A stretch of DNA of 59,829 nucleotides from Chloroflexota bacterium (GTDB lineage Bacteria; Chloroflexota; Dehalococcoidia; Lucifugimonadales; UBA2962), in contig QGNM01000006.1 of the NCBI GenBank assembly GCA_003228095.2, positions 1 through 59,829 of the forward strand. Reading direction: 5' to 3'. Both the position numbers and the translations under genes were made by a program. This document shows positions 8,583 to 18,486 of the stretch, piece after piece. Positions within the stretch are counted from its first letter, which is position 1. Each line of letters opens with the position of its first letter. The notes beneath the pieces were generated by a model. That model was not told the origin of the DNA. It did not search any database and saw nothing but the letters and a program-made list of their open reading frames with translations.

Positions 8583-9189
8583 TTTTCTTGCCATCACGAC
8601 CATCCCATCTCGCCAATATAGTATTCTTTACAGAAATTAAAATTAACTTAATGTCTAAGACAACCGTCATCGTTTCTATGTATTGTATATCTAATCGAAG
8701 CTTTAAATTATTTTCATCTTCTTTATTATAAACTTGAGATAACCCGGTCAACCCAGGTGCAACTTTTAAGCGATCGTCGAAGTTTTTAATTTCTTTCTCC
8801 AAAATCTCTTGCTCACGACATGGGAGTGCCCTAGGCCCTACTAAACTCATATCTCCTAGCCAGATAGATAACACTCCTGGCAACTCATCCATAGCTGTTT
8901 TTCTGAGAAATTTCCCAATCGGAGTGATCCTAGGGTCATTTGACGTGGTCCATACTAAACCAATATTTTCAGCATTTGGGACCATTGTTCTAAACTTCCT
9001 ATACAAAAAAGGTTTATTATATTTACCGGCACGATATTGCGAATAAAATACTGGGCCACCATCACCAATTTTTATTAACAAAGGAATAACAGTCCAAAGC
9101 AATAACCATAACGGAGCCATTACAAGGTGACTGGTAATTAATACCACTAAATCAAATGTTCTTTTATATGGGACTCTAATTGTTTTCAT
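8572..9189 (-). CDS. initiating sugar-phosphate transferase (bacterial sugar transferase family)
   Basis: Polyprenyl-phosphate sugar-1-phosphate transferase of the monotopic PssY/WcaJ C-terminal type (PF02397), which loads the first sugar-phosphate on undecaprenyl phosphate. Visible signatures are the basic KRTFDLVV start of the re-entrant membrane helix, [44 protein letters not shown] and [10 protein letters not shown]. At about 205 aa it is the short catalytic-core form without the extra N-terminal membrane domain. ATG 9189 is preferred over TTG 9198; either way it overlaps the preceding GT4 gene. It is the last gene of the long glycan operon. Confidence 0.93.
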   Translation of the reverse strand: MKTIRVPYKRTFDLVVLITSHLVMAPLWLLLWTVIPLLIKIGDGGPVFYSQYRAGKYNKPFLYRKFRTMVPNAENIGLVWTTSNDPRITPIGKFLRKTAMDELPGVLSIWLGDMSLVGPRALPCREQEILEKEIKNFDDRLKVAPGLTGLSQVYNKEDENNLKLRLDIQYIETMTVVLDIKLILISVKNTILARWDGRDGKKTTD

Positions 9190-10366
9190 GTCGAACAACT
9201 ATGTTTGTAAATTTTCTGATTTCCGTAGCCCTGCCAAACATCTCTGACGCTTTCTTGGCTGCAATTGACATTTTATTAAGAGAATCACTTTCCTTTAACT
9301 CAATAATCTGCTTCGCCATTACTGATATATCTTCTGTATCCGTAGCTAAACCACACTGATTCTCAGTTATGATTTTTGTCACGTCACTTGACGCAGGAAC
9401 ATTAGCGAAAATTGGTTTTGCGGCTCTAAGTATAGAATACAATTTACTTGGTAACACCAAGCCTTCTAAACCCATTTTAATGGAGATCAGATGCAAATCA
9501 GCCGCTGAATAAACATGACTCAATTCATTATATGGATAAAAATCAAGGAATTTTATGTTTTCTAAATTTTTCGCGTAATCCATTAACTCGGCTTTCATAG
9601 CGCCCTTTCCAATAAATACTAGCCCTATAGATCGATCATCTAACTTTCTAAAAGTGTCGATTATTAGTTTAAAATTGCCTACATATCCTAAATTTCCTGC
9701 ATGAATTGCAACGAAATCATAATTTCCACGTATTGCTTTAATTATGCTTGTTCCGTCGGTTGTAGGAATCGGAAATTCCACAGAGCCAGACCTAACTACA
9801 TGGATTTTACTTGGATCAATTCCTTTTGACGTAACCAGTATATCTTTCATATCTTCGCCTATAACGATGATTGAATCACAATATTTCAATAATCGTATAT
9901 TGCAGTAATTCCAGATTTGTACCAGCAATTTAGGCAGAGGGAGTCCCGCAGCATGAGCAAGGTCAGGGTGAAGATCTTGGATGAAGTAAATGAAAGAAGC
10001 GCGTCGGAAAAAACTAATGACCGCTCCTACAAACCCGGCAATTGGTGGATCGGTCATTGAAATCACTACATCTGGTCGAGGACTCAAAAAAAGTCCTTTT
10101 ATAAGAGTTAATACTAGATAAGAAAGATAATTTAAAATTCGTCCTAGTAAAAAGGTTCTTTCGTAACTTGTTGACCCTACCCTATACACTCGGGCATGAT
10201 CTGCAAAATCAGATTCGGTCAGATTAATCTCAGGATTGTATGAAGGTCGTCCAGCAATTACAATCGGATTGCATACCGTGCTCAGTGCAATGACTATTTC
10301 TTTCAAAATCACTGCTGTAGCGCTAGTATCAGGTGGATAATATTGATTTACTAATAATACATTCAT
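9176..10366 (-). CDS. glycosyltransferase, GT4/GT-B type (WbuB-like)
   Basis: 396-residue retaining GT-B glycosyltransferase. The N-terminal domain opens NVLLVNQYYPPDTSATA, the usual start of WbuB/WcaI-like enzymes. The C-terminal domain has the HAGNLGYVGNF donor-site loop, VFIGKGAMK and a GLVLPSKLYSILRAAKPIFA segment that places the E/S-containing donor motif. It transfers a sugar to the growing lipid-linked glycan at the cytoplasmic face; donor and acceptor are unknown. It overlaps the sugar transferase gene and lies 19 bp after the carbamoyltransferase gene, so it is in the same operon. Confidence 0.88.
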   Translation of the reverse strand: MNVLLVNQYYPPDTSATAVILKEIVIALSTVCNPIVIAGRPSYNPEINLTESDFADHARVYRVGSTSYERTFLLGRILNYLSYLVLTLIKGLFLSPRPDVVISMTDPPIAGFVGAVISFFRRASFIYFIQDLHPDLAHAAGLPLPKLLVQIWNYCNIRLLKYCDSIIVIGEDMKDILVTSKGIDPSKIHVVRSGSVEFPIPTTDGTSIIKAIRGNYDFVAIHAGNLGYVGNFKLIIDTFRKLDDRSIGLVFIGKGAMKAELMDYAKNLENIKFLDFYPYNELSHVYSAADLHLISIKMGLEGLVLPSKLYSILRAAKPIFANVPASSDVTKIITENQCGLATDTEDISVMAKQIIELKESDSLNKMSIAAKKASEMFGRATEIRKFTNIVVRHENN

Positions 10367-10385
10367 TTAATTAATGGAATGAACC

Positions 10386-12107
10386 TTATTTCCTTCTCAC
10401 AAAATATGAGCCAATAGCTAACGTATCCATCTTTGTCCTCATAAAACTAGCTATAGCCTCTTTCGGAGTATTCACTATTGGTTCATTATCGTTAAAAGAA
10501 GTGTTTACAATTACAGGAATACCAGTCAAGTCGTAAAATCTCCTTATGAGTTTGTAATATTTCCTATTATTAGAAGCGTTTACCGTCTGGAGGCGAGCAG
10601 ACCCATCTACATGTGTTGGTGCAGGGATATCACGTACTTTGTTTGGATTAACTTGATATGTCATTTGCATAAAAGGTGACTGATAGTCTTGTTCAAACCA
10701 CTGGCCAGTAAACTCTTCCAGAATTGAAGGCGCAAATGGCCTAAATTCCTCTCTGTGTTTTATTCGCGAATTGAGAATATTTTTCATGTCAGCCCTACGC
10801 GGGTCAGCCACAATACTCCGGTTACCAAGCGCTCTTGGTCCCCACTCTGACCTGCCTTGGTACCATCCAACTATGTCTCCTTCCGAGATTCTTTCTGCCA
10901 CAGATTTTGCCAGCATATCTTCGTCCATCTCTAAATAATCTAGACCTGATGAAATTAGTGTGTCTTTAATCAAGTCTTCGGAGTATTCAGGCCCCCAATA
11001 TGCATGATCCATAACAAAATCATTTCGTTCATTACCCAAAACCTGATGATACAGGTATGCAGCTCCACCTATTGATAATCCTGCATCCCCTGCTGCCGGT
11101 TGAATATATATGTTTTCAAATGGTGTTTGGCTTAGTATTTTGCCATTAACAACACAATTAAATGCAACTCCGCCTGCATAACATAAATTACTAGACCCAG
11201 TTCTCTCATAAAGTTTATTAGCAATATCAATTATTATTTCTTCCAATCTAAATTGCATGCTGGCAGCTATATCATAATGGTGAGGTTTTAAAGGTTCATT
11301 TGAAAGTCGCGCTGGGCCTAAATCTCTTTCTAAGGCGTTACTAAACAGTTTAGGCATTACTGGCTTACCAGCACGCCAAGTTATATCAGGTCCAGATCTA
11401 TGATGATTAAAATATTCTAACTCTAAGTTATAATCCAACTCATTGGCGTGCCTAACTATTCTTCTGAACGTATCCATATATTTAGGCTTACCATAAGGAG
11501 CCAAGCCCATAACTTTATATTCATCTCCATAATTATTAAAACCTAAATATTGACAGATTGCTGAATAATAAAGTCCTAATGAATGAGGGAAAAAAGTTCT
11601 ACCCTCTATTTTCAGTTTATTGCCTGAACCTTTACCCCAAACCATACTGGAAAAGTCACCTAACCCATCAAGGGTTAAAATTGCTGAGTCTAAATGAGGT
11701 GAGCAATAAAATGCACTGGCTGCGTGAGCTATATGATGTTCAACAAAATTGAACTTGGCTTTAATATCATCTTTAGATACGCCACAAGCAATCGCAAGTT
11801 CTTCATTTACAGAACTAAATTTTTGCCACACATTCGCTCGTCTCAGTGCAAAACCAGGGGTTTTAATAGCCCAAAACAATTTTCGAAATAACTGAGCAGA
11901 TCTTTTACGTGGAATGGCAACATATGAGACATCTTGAATGTTAATACCAGCTTGTTTCAAGCAGTACCTCACTGCATGTGAAGGGAATCCTGCAGTGTGC
12001 TTGATTCTAGTAAATCTCTCCTCTTCAACAGCAGCTATCAATTTACCATTAAATAATATTGCTGCAGAAGCATCTGCATGATATGCGTTAATTCCTAAAA
12101 TATACAA
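10386..12107 (-). CDS. carbamoyltransferase, NodU/CmcH family
   Basis: 573-residue O-carbamoyltransferase of the NodU/CmcH/TobZ family, which uses carbamoyl phosphate and ATP to carbamoylate a hydroxyl, here probably on a sugar. The start ILGINAYHADASAAIL and EEERFTRIKHTAGFP are diagnostic. The metal-binding EHHIAHAASAF lies near residue 115, CYAGGVAFNCVVNGK near 310, and the C-terminal domain has GWYQGRSEWGPRALGNRSI and the NTSFNDNEPIV motif. Length is normal. It lies in the glycan operon, with 13 bp separating it from the preceding GT gene, which supports a role in polymer decoration. Confidence 0.93.
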   Translation of the reverse strand: MYILGINAYHADASAAILFNGKLIAAVEEERFTRIKHTAGFPSHAVRYCLKQAGINIQDVSYVAIPRKRSAQLFRKLFWAIKTPGFALRRANVWQKFSSVNEELAIACGVSKDDIKAKFNFVEHHIAHAASAFYCSPHLDSAILTLDGLGDFSSMVWGKGSGNKLKIEGRTFFPHSLGLYYSAICQYLGFNNYGDEYKVMGLAPYGKPKYMDTFRRIVRHANELDYNLELEYFNHHRSGPDITWRAGKPVMPKLFSNALERDLGPARLSNEPLKPHHYDIAASMQFRLEEIIIDIANKLYERTGSSNLCYAGGVAFNCVVNGKILSQTPFENIYIQPAAGDAGLSIGGAAYLYHQVLGNERNDFVMDHAYWGPEYSEDLIKDTLISSGLDYLEMDEDMLAKSVAERISEGDIVGWYQGRSEWGPRALGNRSIVADPRRADMKNILNSRIKHREEFRPFAPSILEEFTGQWFEQDYQSPFMQMTYQVNPNKVRDIPAPTHVDGSARLQTVNASNNRKYYKLIRRFYDLTGIPVIVNTSFNDNEPIVNTPKEAIASFMRTKMDTLAIGSYFVRRK

Positions 12108-12120
12108 AATATAAAACCGT

Positions 12121-13263
12121 TCAATTTACAATTTCCTCGTACATCCTTAACGTTTGTCTTGCAGCCATATCCCATGACAACAATTCTACAGCTTTTTTAC
12201 CCTTTATTCCGACTTCTAGTTTAAATTTTTTTTTGGATAATAGTTCGCTCATAGGCTTTACCAATGATCTTTCTGAGAAATCCACTACTATGCCTGTATC
12301 TCCTTCAAAGTGTTCAGTTATACCGCATGTCTCAGTTGCTATAACAGGTAAGCCTGTAGTCATTGCTTCTGCGGCCGCAATGCCAAAATTCTCGTTTATT
12401 GATGGTAGTACGAATATGTCTCCATCATGGAAAAGGCATGCTTTATCGATTCCAAACAAAGGACCAGTCCAAACAACACAATCCTGTATTCCTAGTGAAC
12501 AAATTAATAATTTTAGTTTATTAAAATATGTGTGATCATCAATGGGTCCAGCTAATATAAGTATGACATCAGGCTTAGATAAAAGATGGAACTCTCGTAT
12601 AAGCTTTTCTAGGTTTTTAACTGGGGCTATCCTCCCCAAAAAGATGATCTTTTGGGAACTTGATTTCATTTTATGTTTAACTCTAAACGATCTAATTTCA
12701 TCAATTTTTGGGCGACTGATTGGGTCTACACCATTGTGCCTAATAATAATCTTTGAAGGGTTGTATCCAGCGAGCTCTAAATGCTCAGCTTCCATGCTAG
12801 AAGTGACTACATATTTAGTGGCGTTTTTTAATAAAGTTTTCCCAAAAAGTTCCATGTAACCCCGTTTCAATAAAAATCCGCGCCCGAATGGGGAGAACAT
12901 TCCCATGGTTTCTAATACGTAAGGTTTTCGCATACTTAAACATACTTTTGAAGCAACGGGACCTAACAGATCATACAAGCCATGTATGTGGACTAAATCC
13001 ACCTCAGTTACTCTTTTAACTAAATGATTCTTGGCTGAAAAGTTCAACGTTAAGCTTCTATAACGCGCAATGCTTTTTAAATAAGTTACCCTAAGGTTAT
13101 TAATATCCATACTTTCAGGATAATTGCTATCATAAGTTGCCGCTGTAATTTCCGGTTCATGATTTAACTTAAGCATAGATTGAGTTAAATTTAAGACATG
13201 TGAAGTCCTACCTTGGACATCATGCAATCCAAAAGTTTGAACTATGTGTAAAGATTTATTCAT
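12121..13263 (-). CDS. glycosyltransferase family 4 protein
   Basis: 380-residue GT-B enzyme. Visible features are VHIHGLYDLLGP in the N-terminal domain, the hinge HNGVDP, the donor-binding IIFLGRIAPVKNLEKLI, and the EX7E-type motif in PSINENFGIAAAEAMTTGLPVIAT (Glu-Asn-Phe-Gly and a second Glu). This is classical GT4 architecture for nucleotide-sugar dependent transfer in the cytoplasm. The ATG overlaps the stop of the upstream GT gene by 4 bp, indicating translational coupling. The specific linkage cannot be read from the sequence. Confidence 0.9.
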   Translation of the reverse strand: MNKSLHIVQTFGLHDVQGRTSHVLNLTQSMLKLNHEPEITAATYDSNYPESMDINNLRVTYLKSIARYRSLTLNFSAKNHLVKRVTEVDLVHIHGLYDLLGPVASKVCLSMRKPYVLETMGMFSPFGRGFLLKRGYMELFGKTLLKNATKYVVTSSMEAEHLELAGYNPSKIIIRHNGVDPISRPKIDEIRSFRVKHKMKSSSQKIIFLGRIAPVKNLEKLIREFHLLSKPDVILILAGPIDDHTYFNKLKLLICSLGIQDCVVWTGPLFGIDKACLFHDGDIFVLPSINENFGIAAAEAMTTGLPVIATETCGITEHFEGDTGIVVDFSERSLVKPMSELLSKKKFKLEVGIKGKKAVELLSWDMAARQTLRMYEEIVN

Positions 13264-14471
13264 TTATTGGATTCTAGCTTTACCACTAATTGATCAATTA
13301 ATTCATCAATTTTCTCGAACCTAGATTCCCAAGAATGATTACTAGCTTCTTCAATTCGATTATTAAGAGCTGTTTTAGATTTATTTGCAAGTGCTTTATC
13401 CAGCGATTCAACGTATTGGTCGGGCCGTGAAAACAAAGTCACGAGGTGATCAAACCGATCTAAATCAGGCAATCTTGTAGCCACTATAGGCGTTCCAGAA
13501 GCCAAGTATTCATAAAATTTAACGGGGCTCGCTCTTAAAGTTACATCATGAATTATGAAAGGTATTGTGGCGACATCAAAACCTTTTAAGTAGTTAGGTA
13601 TCGAACCATATGATTTTGGGCCCAGCATATGAATATTTGGAATGTCATGTATTAATGAAATGTCAGTGGTTATTGGGCCTATGAAAACGAAATTGTATCC
13701 CGGTTTTTCCCGGGCTGCATTTGCAATCATTTCAAAATCTAACCATTCAAAAATTGTACCCACGTATCCGATCACTGGTCCAGAGAAATCTTTGATCTCA
13801 GCTGGCACTTCAGTAGCATCTTCCAATGAAGATTTGAAATGATCAATATCTGCCCCATTAGTAATAGTATAAGTTTGCGGATTCATTGGCGCCTTGATCT
13901 CGGTTAGTTCTTCTGCAGTGCAAATAATTAAATCAGCTCTTGCTATAAGTTTTTTTTCTAGATCTTTAAATGATGAAGGGAAATTAGGCTGGCTTGAATA
14001 GTCATCACTACAATGATAAACAACCAACTTTGGATTCAGTCTCTCAATAATAGGCAAGGCAGTAGCAGTACCGACTATCACAACTGGGCTATCTAGTTTC
14101 AGGCTCTCACATAGGCTATTAATTAATCTCCTCGGTATAAACTGATTAATGGCCAACGTTAAACTGTTTGCCAAGAATGAAACCCCTGATCTATACGGGA
14201 ATACCGATGGGAAACAATGAATCCATAAGTTATTTTCAACTTTATTTGGACCAAAGATAAATCTTGTTAAAAGCCTTAATGCTTCTTTCATTCTTGTTAT
14301 GAACGAGAATAAATGAAACTGGCTCTCTACATATAAAACCGAATGCCCTAAGTTCGCCCAATATTTAGCTAGGTGATGTTTGCTAACCTGAGATGCTCCA
14401 TCCCAAGTAGGGCCATATAGTATTAAATATGAGTGTTTATTTCTTTCTGAAATCACTGATTCTTGGTTCAC
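13260..14471 (-). CDS. glycosyltransferase, GT-B type (TuaH-like)
   Basis: 403-residue glycosyltransferase resembling TuaH-like GT1/GT4 enzymes. It has an N-terminal domain with LILYGPTWDGASQVSKHHLA, the segment VVYHCSDDYSSQPN, a donor domain with GPVIGYVGTIFEWLDFE, and SPVKFYEYLASGTPIVAT carrying the KxYEYLA donor motif. No transmembrane helix is apparent. It overlaps the genes on both sides by 4 bp, so it is part of a continuously coupled block. Acceptor and donor are unknown. Confidence 0.88.
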   Translation of the reverse strand: MNQESVISERNKHSYLILYGPTWDGASQVSKHHLAKYWANLGHSVLYVESQFHLFSFITRMKEALRLLTRFIFGPNKVENNLWIHCFPSVFPYRSGVSFLANSLTLAINQFIPRRLINSLCESLKLDSPVVIVGTATALPIIERLNPKLVVYHCSDDYSSQPNFPSSFKDLEKKLIARADLIICTAEELTEIKAPMNPQTYTITNGADIDHFKSSLEDATEVPAEIKDFSGPVIGYVGTIFEWLDFEMIANAAREKPGYNFVFIGPITTDISLIHDIPNIHMLGPKSYGSIPNYLKGFDVATIPFIIHDVTLRASPVKFYEYLASGTPIVATRLPDLDRFDHLVTLFSRPDQYVESLDKALANKSKTALNNRIEEASNHSWESRFEKIDELIDQLVVKLESNK

Positions 14472-16501
14472 TTATCGTCTATTATTTCAAACACTGAAAA
14501 CTCCGCGACCTCTGTATTGCCGAAAGTTCTACTTTTAACAACATCTTCATCTCCAACATAGATCTTTTTCAAATTACCTTCTTTTTCTAATAATGCCATT
14601 AAAATGTATGGCCTTGCTTCAAACTCCACTCGCGTATTAACAGGTTTTTCTAAGTTATCTTGTAAAACGTTTAAATCGTCTATTAGATATCTTTCACCAT
14701 ACGAGTCATTAGCAAAGTCAATAAACTGGGGAGATACACCTACCCTACCCTGCAAGAGAATGTGAGTGACTCCCAACTCACTGAGCTTTTCGAACAATTC
14801 TCCTGAATTAGTCATTAAATGATACTGCAATTCACCTTGATATGCAGGTGATCCTAAGCTCCATGGATGATCCAAGTAATACCATCCAGACAGTCCCATT
14901 ATCAGTGTATTAGTGCTTGAATTAAGATTGTTGTTAATCCAGTTAACAGACTCAATATTGCTAACTTTACTCTCTATAAACTGATTTCGTGATTCTGCAC
15001 CAAAAACCACTGGAAAGAAAATTGAATTGAAAGAGATAGATATAACTAATGATCCAATCAATGATGCAGTTAACAGACCCACAACCGGTATATTTAACCA
15101 ATTTTGCTTTGTATCTAATATCAACTTGATACCAACAGCCGCTAGAAGAGCCAATACCGGGTAAACAATGTGGAAATACCTTGGGCTTTGATATCCGAAG
15201 AACCATATCAGGTATATAACAAATATAAAGACCAATATAGGCAGTATATATTTCCAGAACGCAGAATCTTTAATTGATTTGAATAAAAATATTCCTGGTA
15301 TAAATATAATTAGTATTGGAGTCAGCAGTGACCCTGTTAATGGGCCATGATCTACAGTGAAGAGATGGATCCGGTTGGTCAAATTCCAAGGACCTAAAAT
15401 AAAGTCTAGAATTGATTTACCAGGCCCACGATGCCAGCTCGAAAACTTCTCATGATGCCATTGCGTCCACATTTCACTATTGAAAATAGGATATCCCAAC
15501 GGCCAGAACGGATCGCCAGATTCAATAAAATTTCTTATTAGCCATGGCGATAAAATTACTAGCGATGTAAATATAAACATCCCTATCAGTAAAATTTTGT
15601 TTTTATCAAAGTATATGCCCCCAACACGCTTAGAAAATAAAATAAACCCCACCCCGGCTGGTATAGCCATAATCGCCCAGATTTTAGTAGAACCAGCTAC
15701 TCCTATTAAAAGACCACTAATCACAATCCAGCAAAAAGTTTTACCATTGATCGCATTACAAAGGGAATATAGAGCAAGTACTACAAAGAAAACTGCACAC
15801 ATCTCGACCATAGGAGATACGCTTAACTCGATTGACATCGGCAACGAATAAAATATGACAGCAGCCAGGAGGCCAACCTTCCAGTCAATTAATTTCCTTC
15901 CCAAGGCGAAAATTGCCAGCGTACTAAGTAATGAGAAAGCAAAGTGTGTCACCGCAGGCGCAATGTCATTAATTAATAAGATTTCAGTAACATAAGTAAT
16001 GTGCAGGAAACTGGGAACATTCCAAAATAAAATCGGAATGAATTCAAACTCACCTGTACGGGCATAATATTGTGAGGCCGCCAAATGGTGTCTAAGGGCA
16101 TCAGCCACCGAAGGGGGAGCAAGTGAACCAACAAGATTAAGTACTATTAAAATCATCAGAGGGATGGACAATAAGAACCATGCATTTTTTAAATCGAGTT
16201 GACGAAACCGGAAGAAATATCTTTTAACCGTTGATACACCAACAGGAAATTGAATTAAAGTAACGCATGCAACAAATATATATACAATACTGACTGACAA
16301 CACATTTAACTGACCGAATAACCCAACAAACAGTAATATAAAGTTAACTGTTGCAAATCCAAATGCTATATAAAACAGTCCCCTATCAAAGTCAGGCAGA
16401 CTCTGAAGCTCTACTTTTTTCAAAACCAGCCTTCCTAAGCCAATTGAGCCGAAAATAAGAGCTACCGTAAATATAAATGCGGCAAACATATCTATAGCCA
16501 A
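14468..16501 (-). CDS. GT-C type membrane glycosyltransferase (GT39/ArnT-like), paralogue 1
   Basis: Large protein of about 677 aa with roughly a dozen hydrophobic helices and a soluble C-terminal domain of about 170 aa. The first extracytoplasmic loop carries VADALRHHLAASQYY, with acidic and His/Arg residues typical of the polyprenyl-phosphate-sugar binding site in GT-C enzymes. The C-terminal domain has LGVTHILLQGRVG, a motif shared with its two paralogues. Such enzymes use lipid-phosphate-linked sugars on the outer membrane face. TTG 16501 is chosen because GGAG lies five bases upstream; ATG 16489 and TTG 16516 are alternatives. The gene begins at the stop codon of a small single-pass ORF and overlaps the next GT gene by 4 bp. 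Confidence 0.82.
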   Translation of the reverse strand: MAIDMFAAFIFTVALIFGSIGLGRLVLKKVELQSLPDFDRGLFYIAFGFATVNFILLFVGLFGQLNVLSVSIVYIFVACVTLIQFPVGVSTVKRYFFRFRQLDLKNAWFLLSIPLMILIVLNLVGSLAPPSVADALRHHLAASQYYARTGEFEFIPILFWNVPSFLHITYVTEILLINDIAPAVTHFAFSLLSTLAIFALGRKLIDWKVGLLAAVIFYSLPMSIELSVSPMVEMCAVFFVVLALYSLCNAINGKTFCWIVISGLLIGVAGSTKIWAIMAIPAGVGFILFSKRVGGIYFDKNKILLIGMFIFTSLVILSPWLIRNFIESGDPFWPLGYPIFNSEMWTQWHHEKFSSWHRGPGKSILDFILGPWNLTNRIHLFTVDHGPLTGSLLTPILIIFIPGIFLFKSIKDSAFWKYILPILVFIFVIYLIWFFGYQSPRYFHIVYPVLALLAAVGIKLILDTKQNWLNIPVVGLLTASLIGSLVISISFNSIFFPVVFGAESRNQFIESKVSNIESVNWINNNLNSSTNTLIMGLSGWYYLDHPWSLGSPAYQGELQYHLMTNSGELFEKLSELGVTHILLQGRVGVSPQFIDFANDSYGERYLIDDLNVLQDNLEKPVNTRVEFEARPYILMALLEKEGNLKKIYVGDEDVVKSRTFGNTEVAEFSVFEIIDDK

Positions 16502-16502
16502 T

Positions 16503-16658
16503 TCAGCTCCCAACAAACACTCGTTTTAGACCTGTGAAAATAATGTCTATTAAACCGCTAAATTGAGATAAGAAACCAATAATTACTATAAGAGACCAAA
16601 TAAGAAAAATGGTGCCTTTCCAAATAGTGGGTGAATTTCTTAAAACCTTATAAGTCAC
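16503..16658 (-). CDS. small single-pass membrane protein upstream of GT-C paralogue 1
   Basis: A 51-residue ORF starts at a GTG that overlaps the end of the GT2 gene by 11 bp. It ends at TGA 16505-16503, two bases before the TTG chosen for the GT-C gene. It has a basic N terminus, one membrane helix led by Trp (WSLIVIIGFL, residues 21-30) and a short amphipathic tail ending GLKRVFVGS. The same organisation occurs twice more in this operon (22199-22366 and 24170-24328), with shared Trp-led helices. That repeated context is the main reason to call it a gene. It may be an accessory subunit of the transferase. A distant relation to DUF5989-type small proteins of sugar-modification clusters is possible but unproven. 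Confidence 0.62.
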   Translation of the reverse strand: MTYKVLRNSPTIWKGTIFLIWSLIVIIGFLSQFSGLIDIIFTGLKRVFVGS

Positions 16659-17571
16659 TTTTATGAGATTCCAATGACACTCTTAATGCTGATACCTGTT
16701 CAGCTACAGCTCCGATTAGAAAGATTATTATCGCAGAAACAGCCAAAAATACGGCTGAGTTTGGTATATACAAACGATTTTCGTTTAAAAGTGCCAAAAC
16801 GAATGAAACCACCGCTAATATGAACAAACATATTGAAGTAGGGAAAAAAACTTTCATCGGCTCAAAAAGAATTACCATCTTGCCAATGATGATAAGGAAC
16901 CGCATTCCATCACGAATAGGGTTTAGTTTACTTTTACCGATTCGTTTCTGAGCTACGATAGGCACAAATTTCACAGTGTAACCAGCTTTTATAAATGCCA
17001 TTGTGCTCGTAGTTGGGTAAGAAAATCTATTAGGCAGCAGATGCACAAACCCCTTGATTACATCTAGCCGGAAACCTCTGAAGCCTGAGGTTAGATCTTT
17101 TATCTTAAATCCTGTTAAATAAGATGCGATTACATCAAATGTTAAATTAGCCAGCCTTCTAGGCCAGAAACCTTTTGATTTAAAATCTCTTGACCCGACT
17201 ACCAAATCATATTGATCTAAATTAGCAGTCAATTTCAGAATATCTTTAGGATCGTGCTGCATGTCTGCATCCATTAATACAATATATTTACCTTGTGCGT
17301 GCCTAATACATGACTTAACTGCAGCTCCATTACCAAGATTGTATGGATGCTTAATCACTTTCAACAAACCGTCCATAATATCAATCATTGACTCAAGTTT
17401 TTCTGAAGTACCATCGGTAGACCCATCATCCACTACTAAAATTTGATAATTCGGATATACGTCAACCAAAGCATCCCTAATAGCAGTCAGAACAGATTCA
17501 ATAGCCTGAATTTCGTTATATACAGGTAATCCTATGATTAAATCAACTGAATTTTTTTTATCTTTAGGCAT
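16648..17571 (-). CDS. GT2 family polyprenyl-phosphate glycosyltransferase (DPM-synthase-like) with membrane tail
   Basis: 307-residue GT-A enzyme. IIGLPVYNE and VVDDGSTDGTSEKL bind the nucleotide sugar, VLMDADMQHDPKD carries the metal-binding DAD motif, and LTSGFRGFR is typical of dolichyl/polyprenyl-phosphate mannose or glucose synthases. Two hydrophobic helices at the C terminus (about residues 232-256 and 265-290) anchor it. It probably makes a polyprenyl-phosphate sugar that the GT-C enzymes of the same operon consume. The stop overlaps the small membrane ORF. AGGAG lies upstream of the ATG. Confidence 0.9.
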   Translation of the reverse strand: MPKDKKNSVDLIIGLPVYNEIQAIESVLTAIRDALVDVYPNYQILVVDDGSTDGTSEKLESMIDIMDGLLKVIKHPYNLGNGAAVKSCIRHAQGKYIVLMDADMQHDPKDILKLTANLDQYDLVVGSRDFKSKGFWPRRLANLTFDVIASYLTGFKIKDLTSGFRGFRLDVIKGFVHLLPNRFSYPTTSTMAFIKAGYTVKFVPIVAQKRIGKSKLNPIRDGMRFLIIIGKMVILFEPMKVFFPTSICLFILAVVSFVLALLNENRLYIPNSAVFLAVSAIIIFLIGAVAEQVSALRVSLESHKSDL

Positions 17572-17645
17572 ATGTACATTCGCTCCTAATTAACTAATTT
17601 CCTACTGACGGTATAGATATCTTTCATTTATATAGTTTTTCTATA

Positions 17646-18413
17646 TTAAACAGTAGCTAGCTTGTTTGAAATCAGCACTACGGTTTCATATGGGAAAAAC
17701 GGCACTCCCGATTTCATCCCCTTATACCTCTTGATCATCAACCCGCTATCAAGCAAAGCCTTTTGATAGCGGCGACGTTTACTGTCATCAAATAAAACGA
17801 TCCCACCAGGTTTTAGTTTGGGTGTGGCTAATTTTAAACACGCAGACCTGCATCTACCATCTATAGCTATTAAGTCAAATTTCTCATCTATTTTGTTAAT
17901 TGCATTGACATAACTATTGAAGTTCAATCCTTTATAACCTGGTTTTTTAGAAATGTATTCAGAATCGAATATATCCATTTTTTCATCTGGGGGAACAGTT
18001 ATTAATTCGACATTTCTATAATTAGATATCAATTTTTGTGTTGTCTTTGACCATTCAACATCATGCTCCATGGTATAAACCTTTTTAGAGCGCCTCGCTA
18101 ACCAAACAGTGCTTGCGCCACTACCCCACTCTAGCACTACTGCTTCCCCTGACAGGTCGTTTAGATAATTATTTATATGATCGACCGCACCAAACGACCA
18201 CCAGGGTAAATCAAGTTTCACTAAGTCAGCCGCATCAAATATTGAAAATAATGATCGTATATATAGAATCCATCTGAAATCTGAATACCGCTCTAAAACC
18301 CAAATGATTCCAATTAAAGTTAATAAATACTTTAATATTTTGATCATCTGTACGTAAGCTGTAACAGAAACCTTGTAAATTATGTCAATTAAATTCTTTG
18401 CACCTTCAGGCAT
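17646..18413 (-). CDS. membrane-anchored class I methyltransferase-like protein, tandem copy 1
   Basis: 255-residue protein with an N-terminal hydrophobic segment (about residues 25-40, YLLTLIGIIWVLERY) and a Rossmann-type SAM-binding domain: VLEWGSGASTVWLA is motif I, VYTMEHD the acidic strand-2 end, and FDLIAIDGRCRSACL with GGIVLFDDSKR the later core. This resembles the Methyltransf_24-type domain. The substrate is unknown; a sugar or lipid-linked glycan is plausible from context. It is about two-thirds identical to its neighbour at 18487-19242, and part of the two genes is almost identical at DNA level. About 74 bp of noncoding sequence separate it from each flanking gene. Confidence 0.78.
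   Translation of the reverse strand: MPEGAKNLIDIIYKVSVTAYVQMIKILKYLLTLIGIIWVLERYSDFRWILYIRSLFSIFDAADLVKLDLPWWSFGAVDHINNYLNDLSGEAVVLEWGSGASTVWLARRSKKVYTMEHDVEWSKTTQKLISNYRNVELITVPPDEKMDIFDSEYISKKPGYKGLNFNSYVNAINKIDEKFDLIAIDGRCRSACLKLATPKLKPGGIVLFDDSKRRRYQKALLDSGLMIKRYKGMKSGVPFFPYETVVLISNKLATV
18210..18314. repeat. near-identical 105-bp patch shared with 19051-19155
   Basis: The segment encoding the RWILYIRSLFSIFDAADLVKLD part of copy 1 matches 19051-19155 in copy 2 with only two differences that I can see, both near the right end. The surrounding parts of the two genes are much more diverged. A second identical run of about 35 bp (around 17787-17821 and 18627-18660) encodes the GGIVLFDDSKR region. 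The pattern suggests gene conversion or strong local constraint after a tandem duplication. Confidence 0.8.
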
Positions 18414-18486
18414 CTAACACTTAACTCCTAGTATCGGCTTTAATCAGTATTCTGCCCAAACAATTTAGTCAACTATCATGTCGATA

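Noticed and set aside
14967-15206. Minus-strand 79-aa ORF in another frame of GT-C paralogue 1
   Set aside because: It is entirely inside the GT-C gene with no ribosome site or recognisable composition; a frame shadow.
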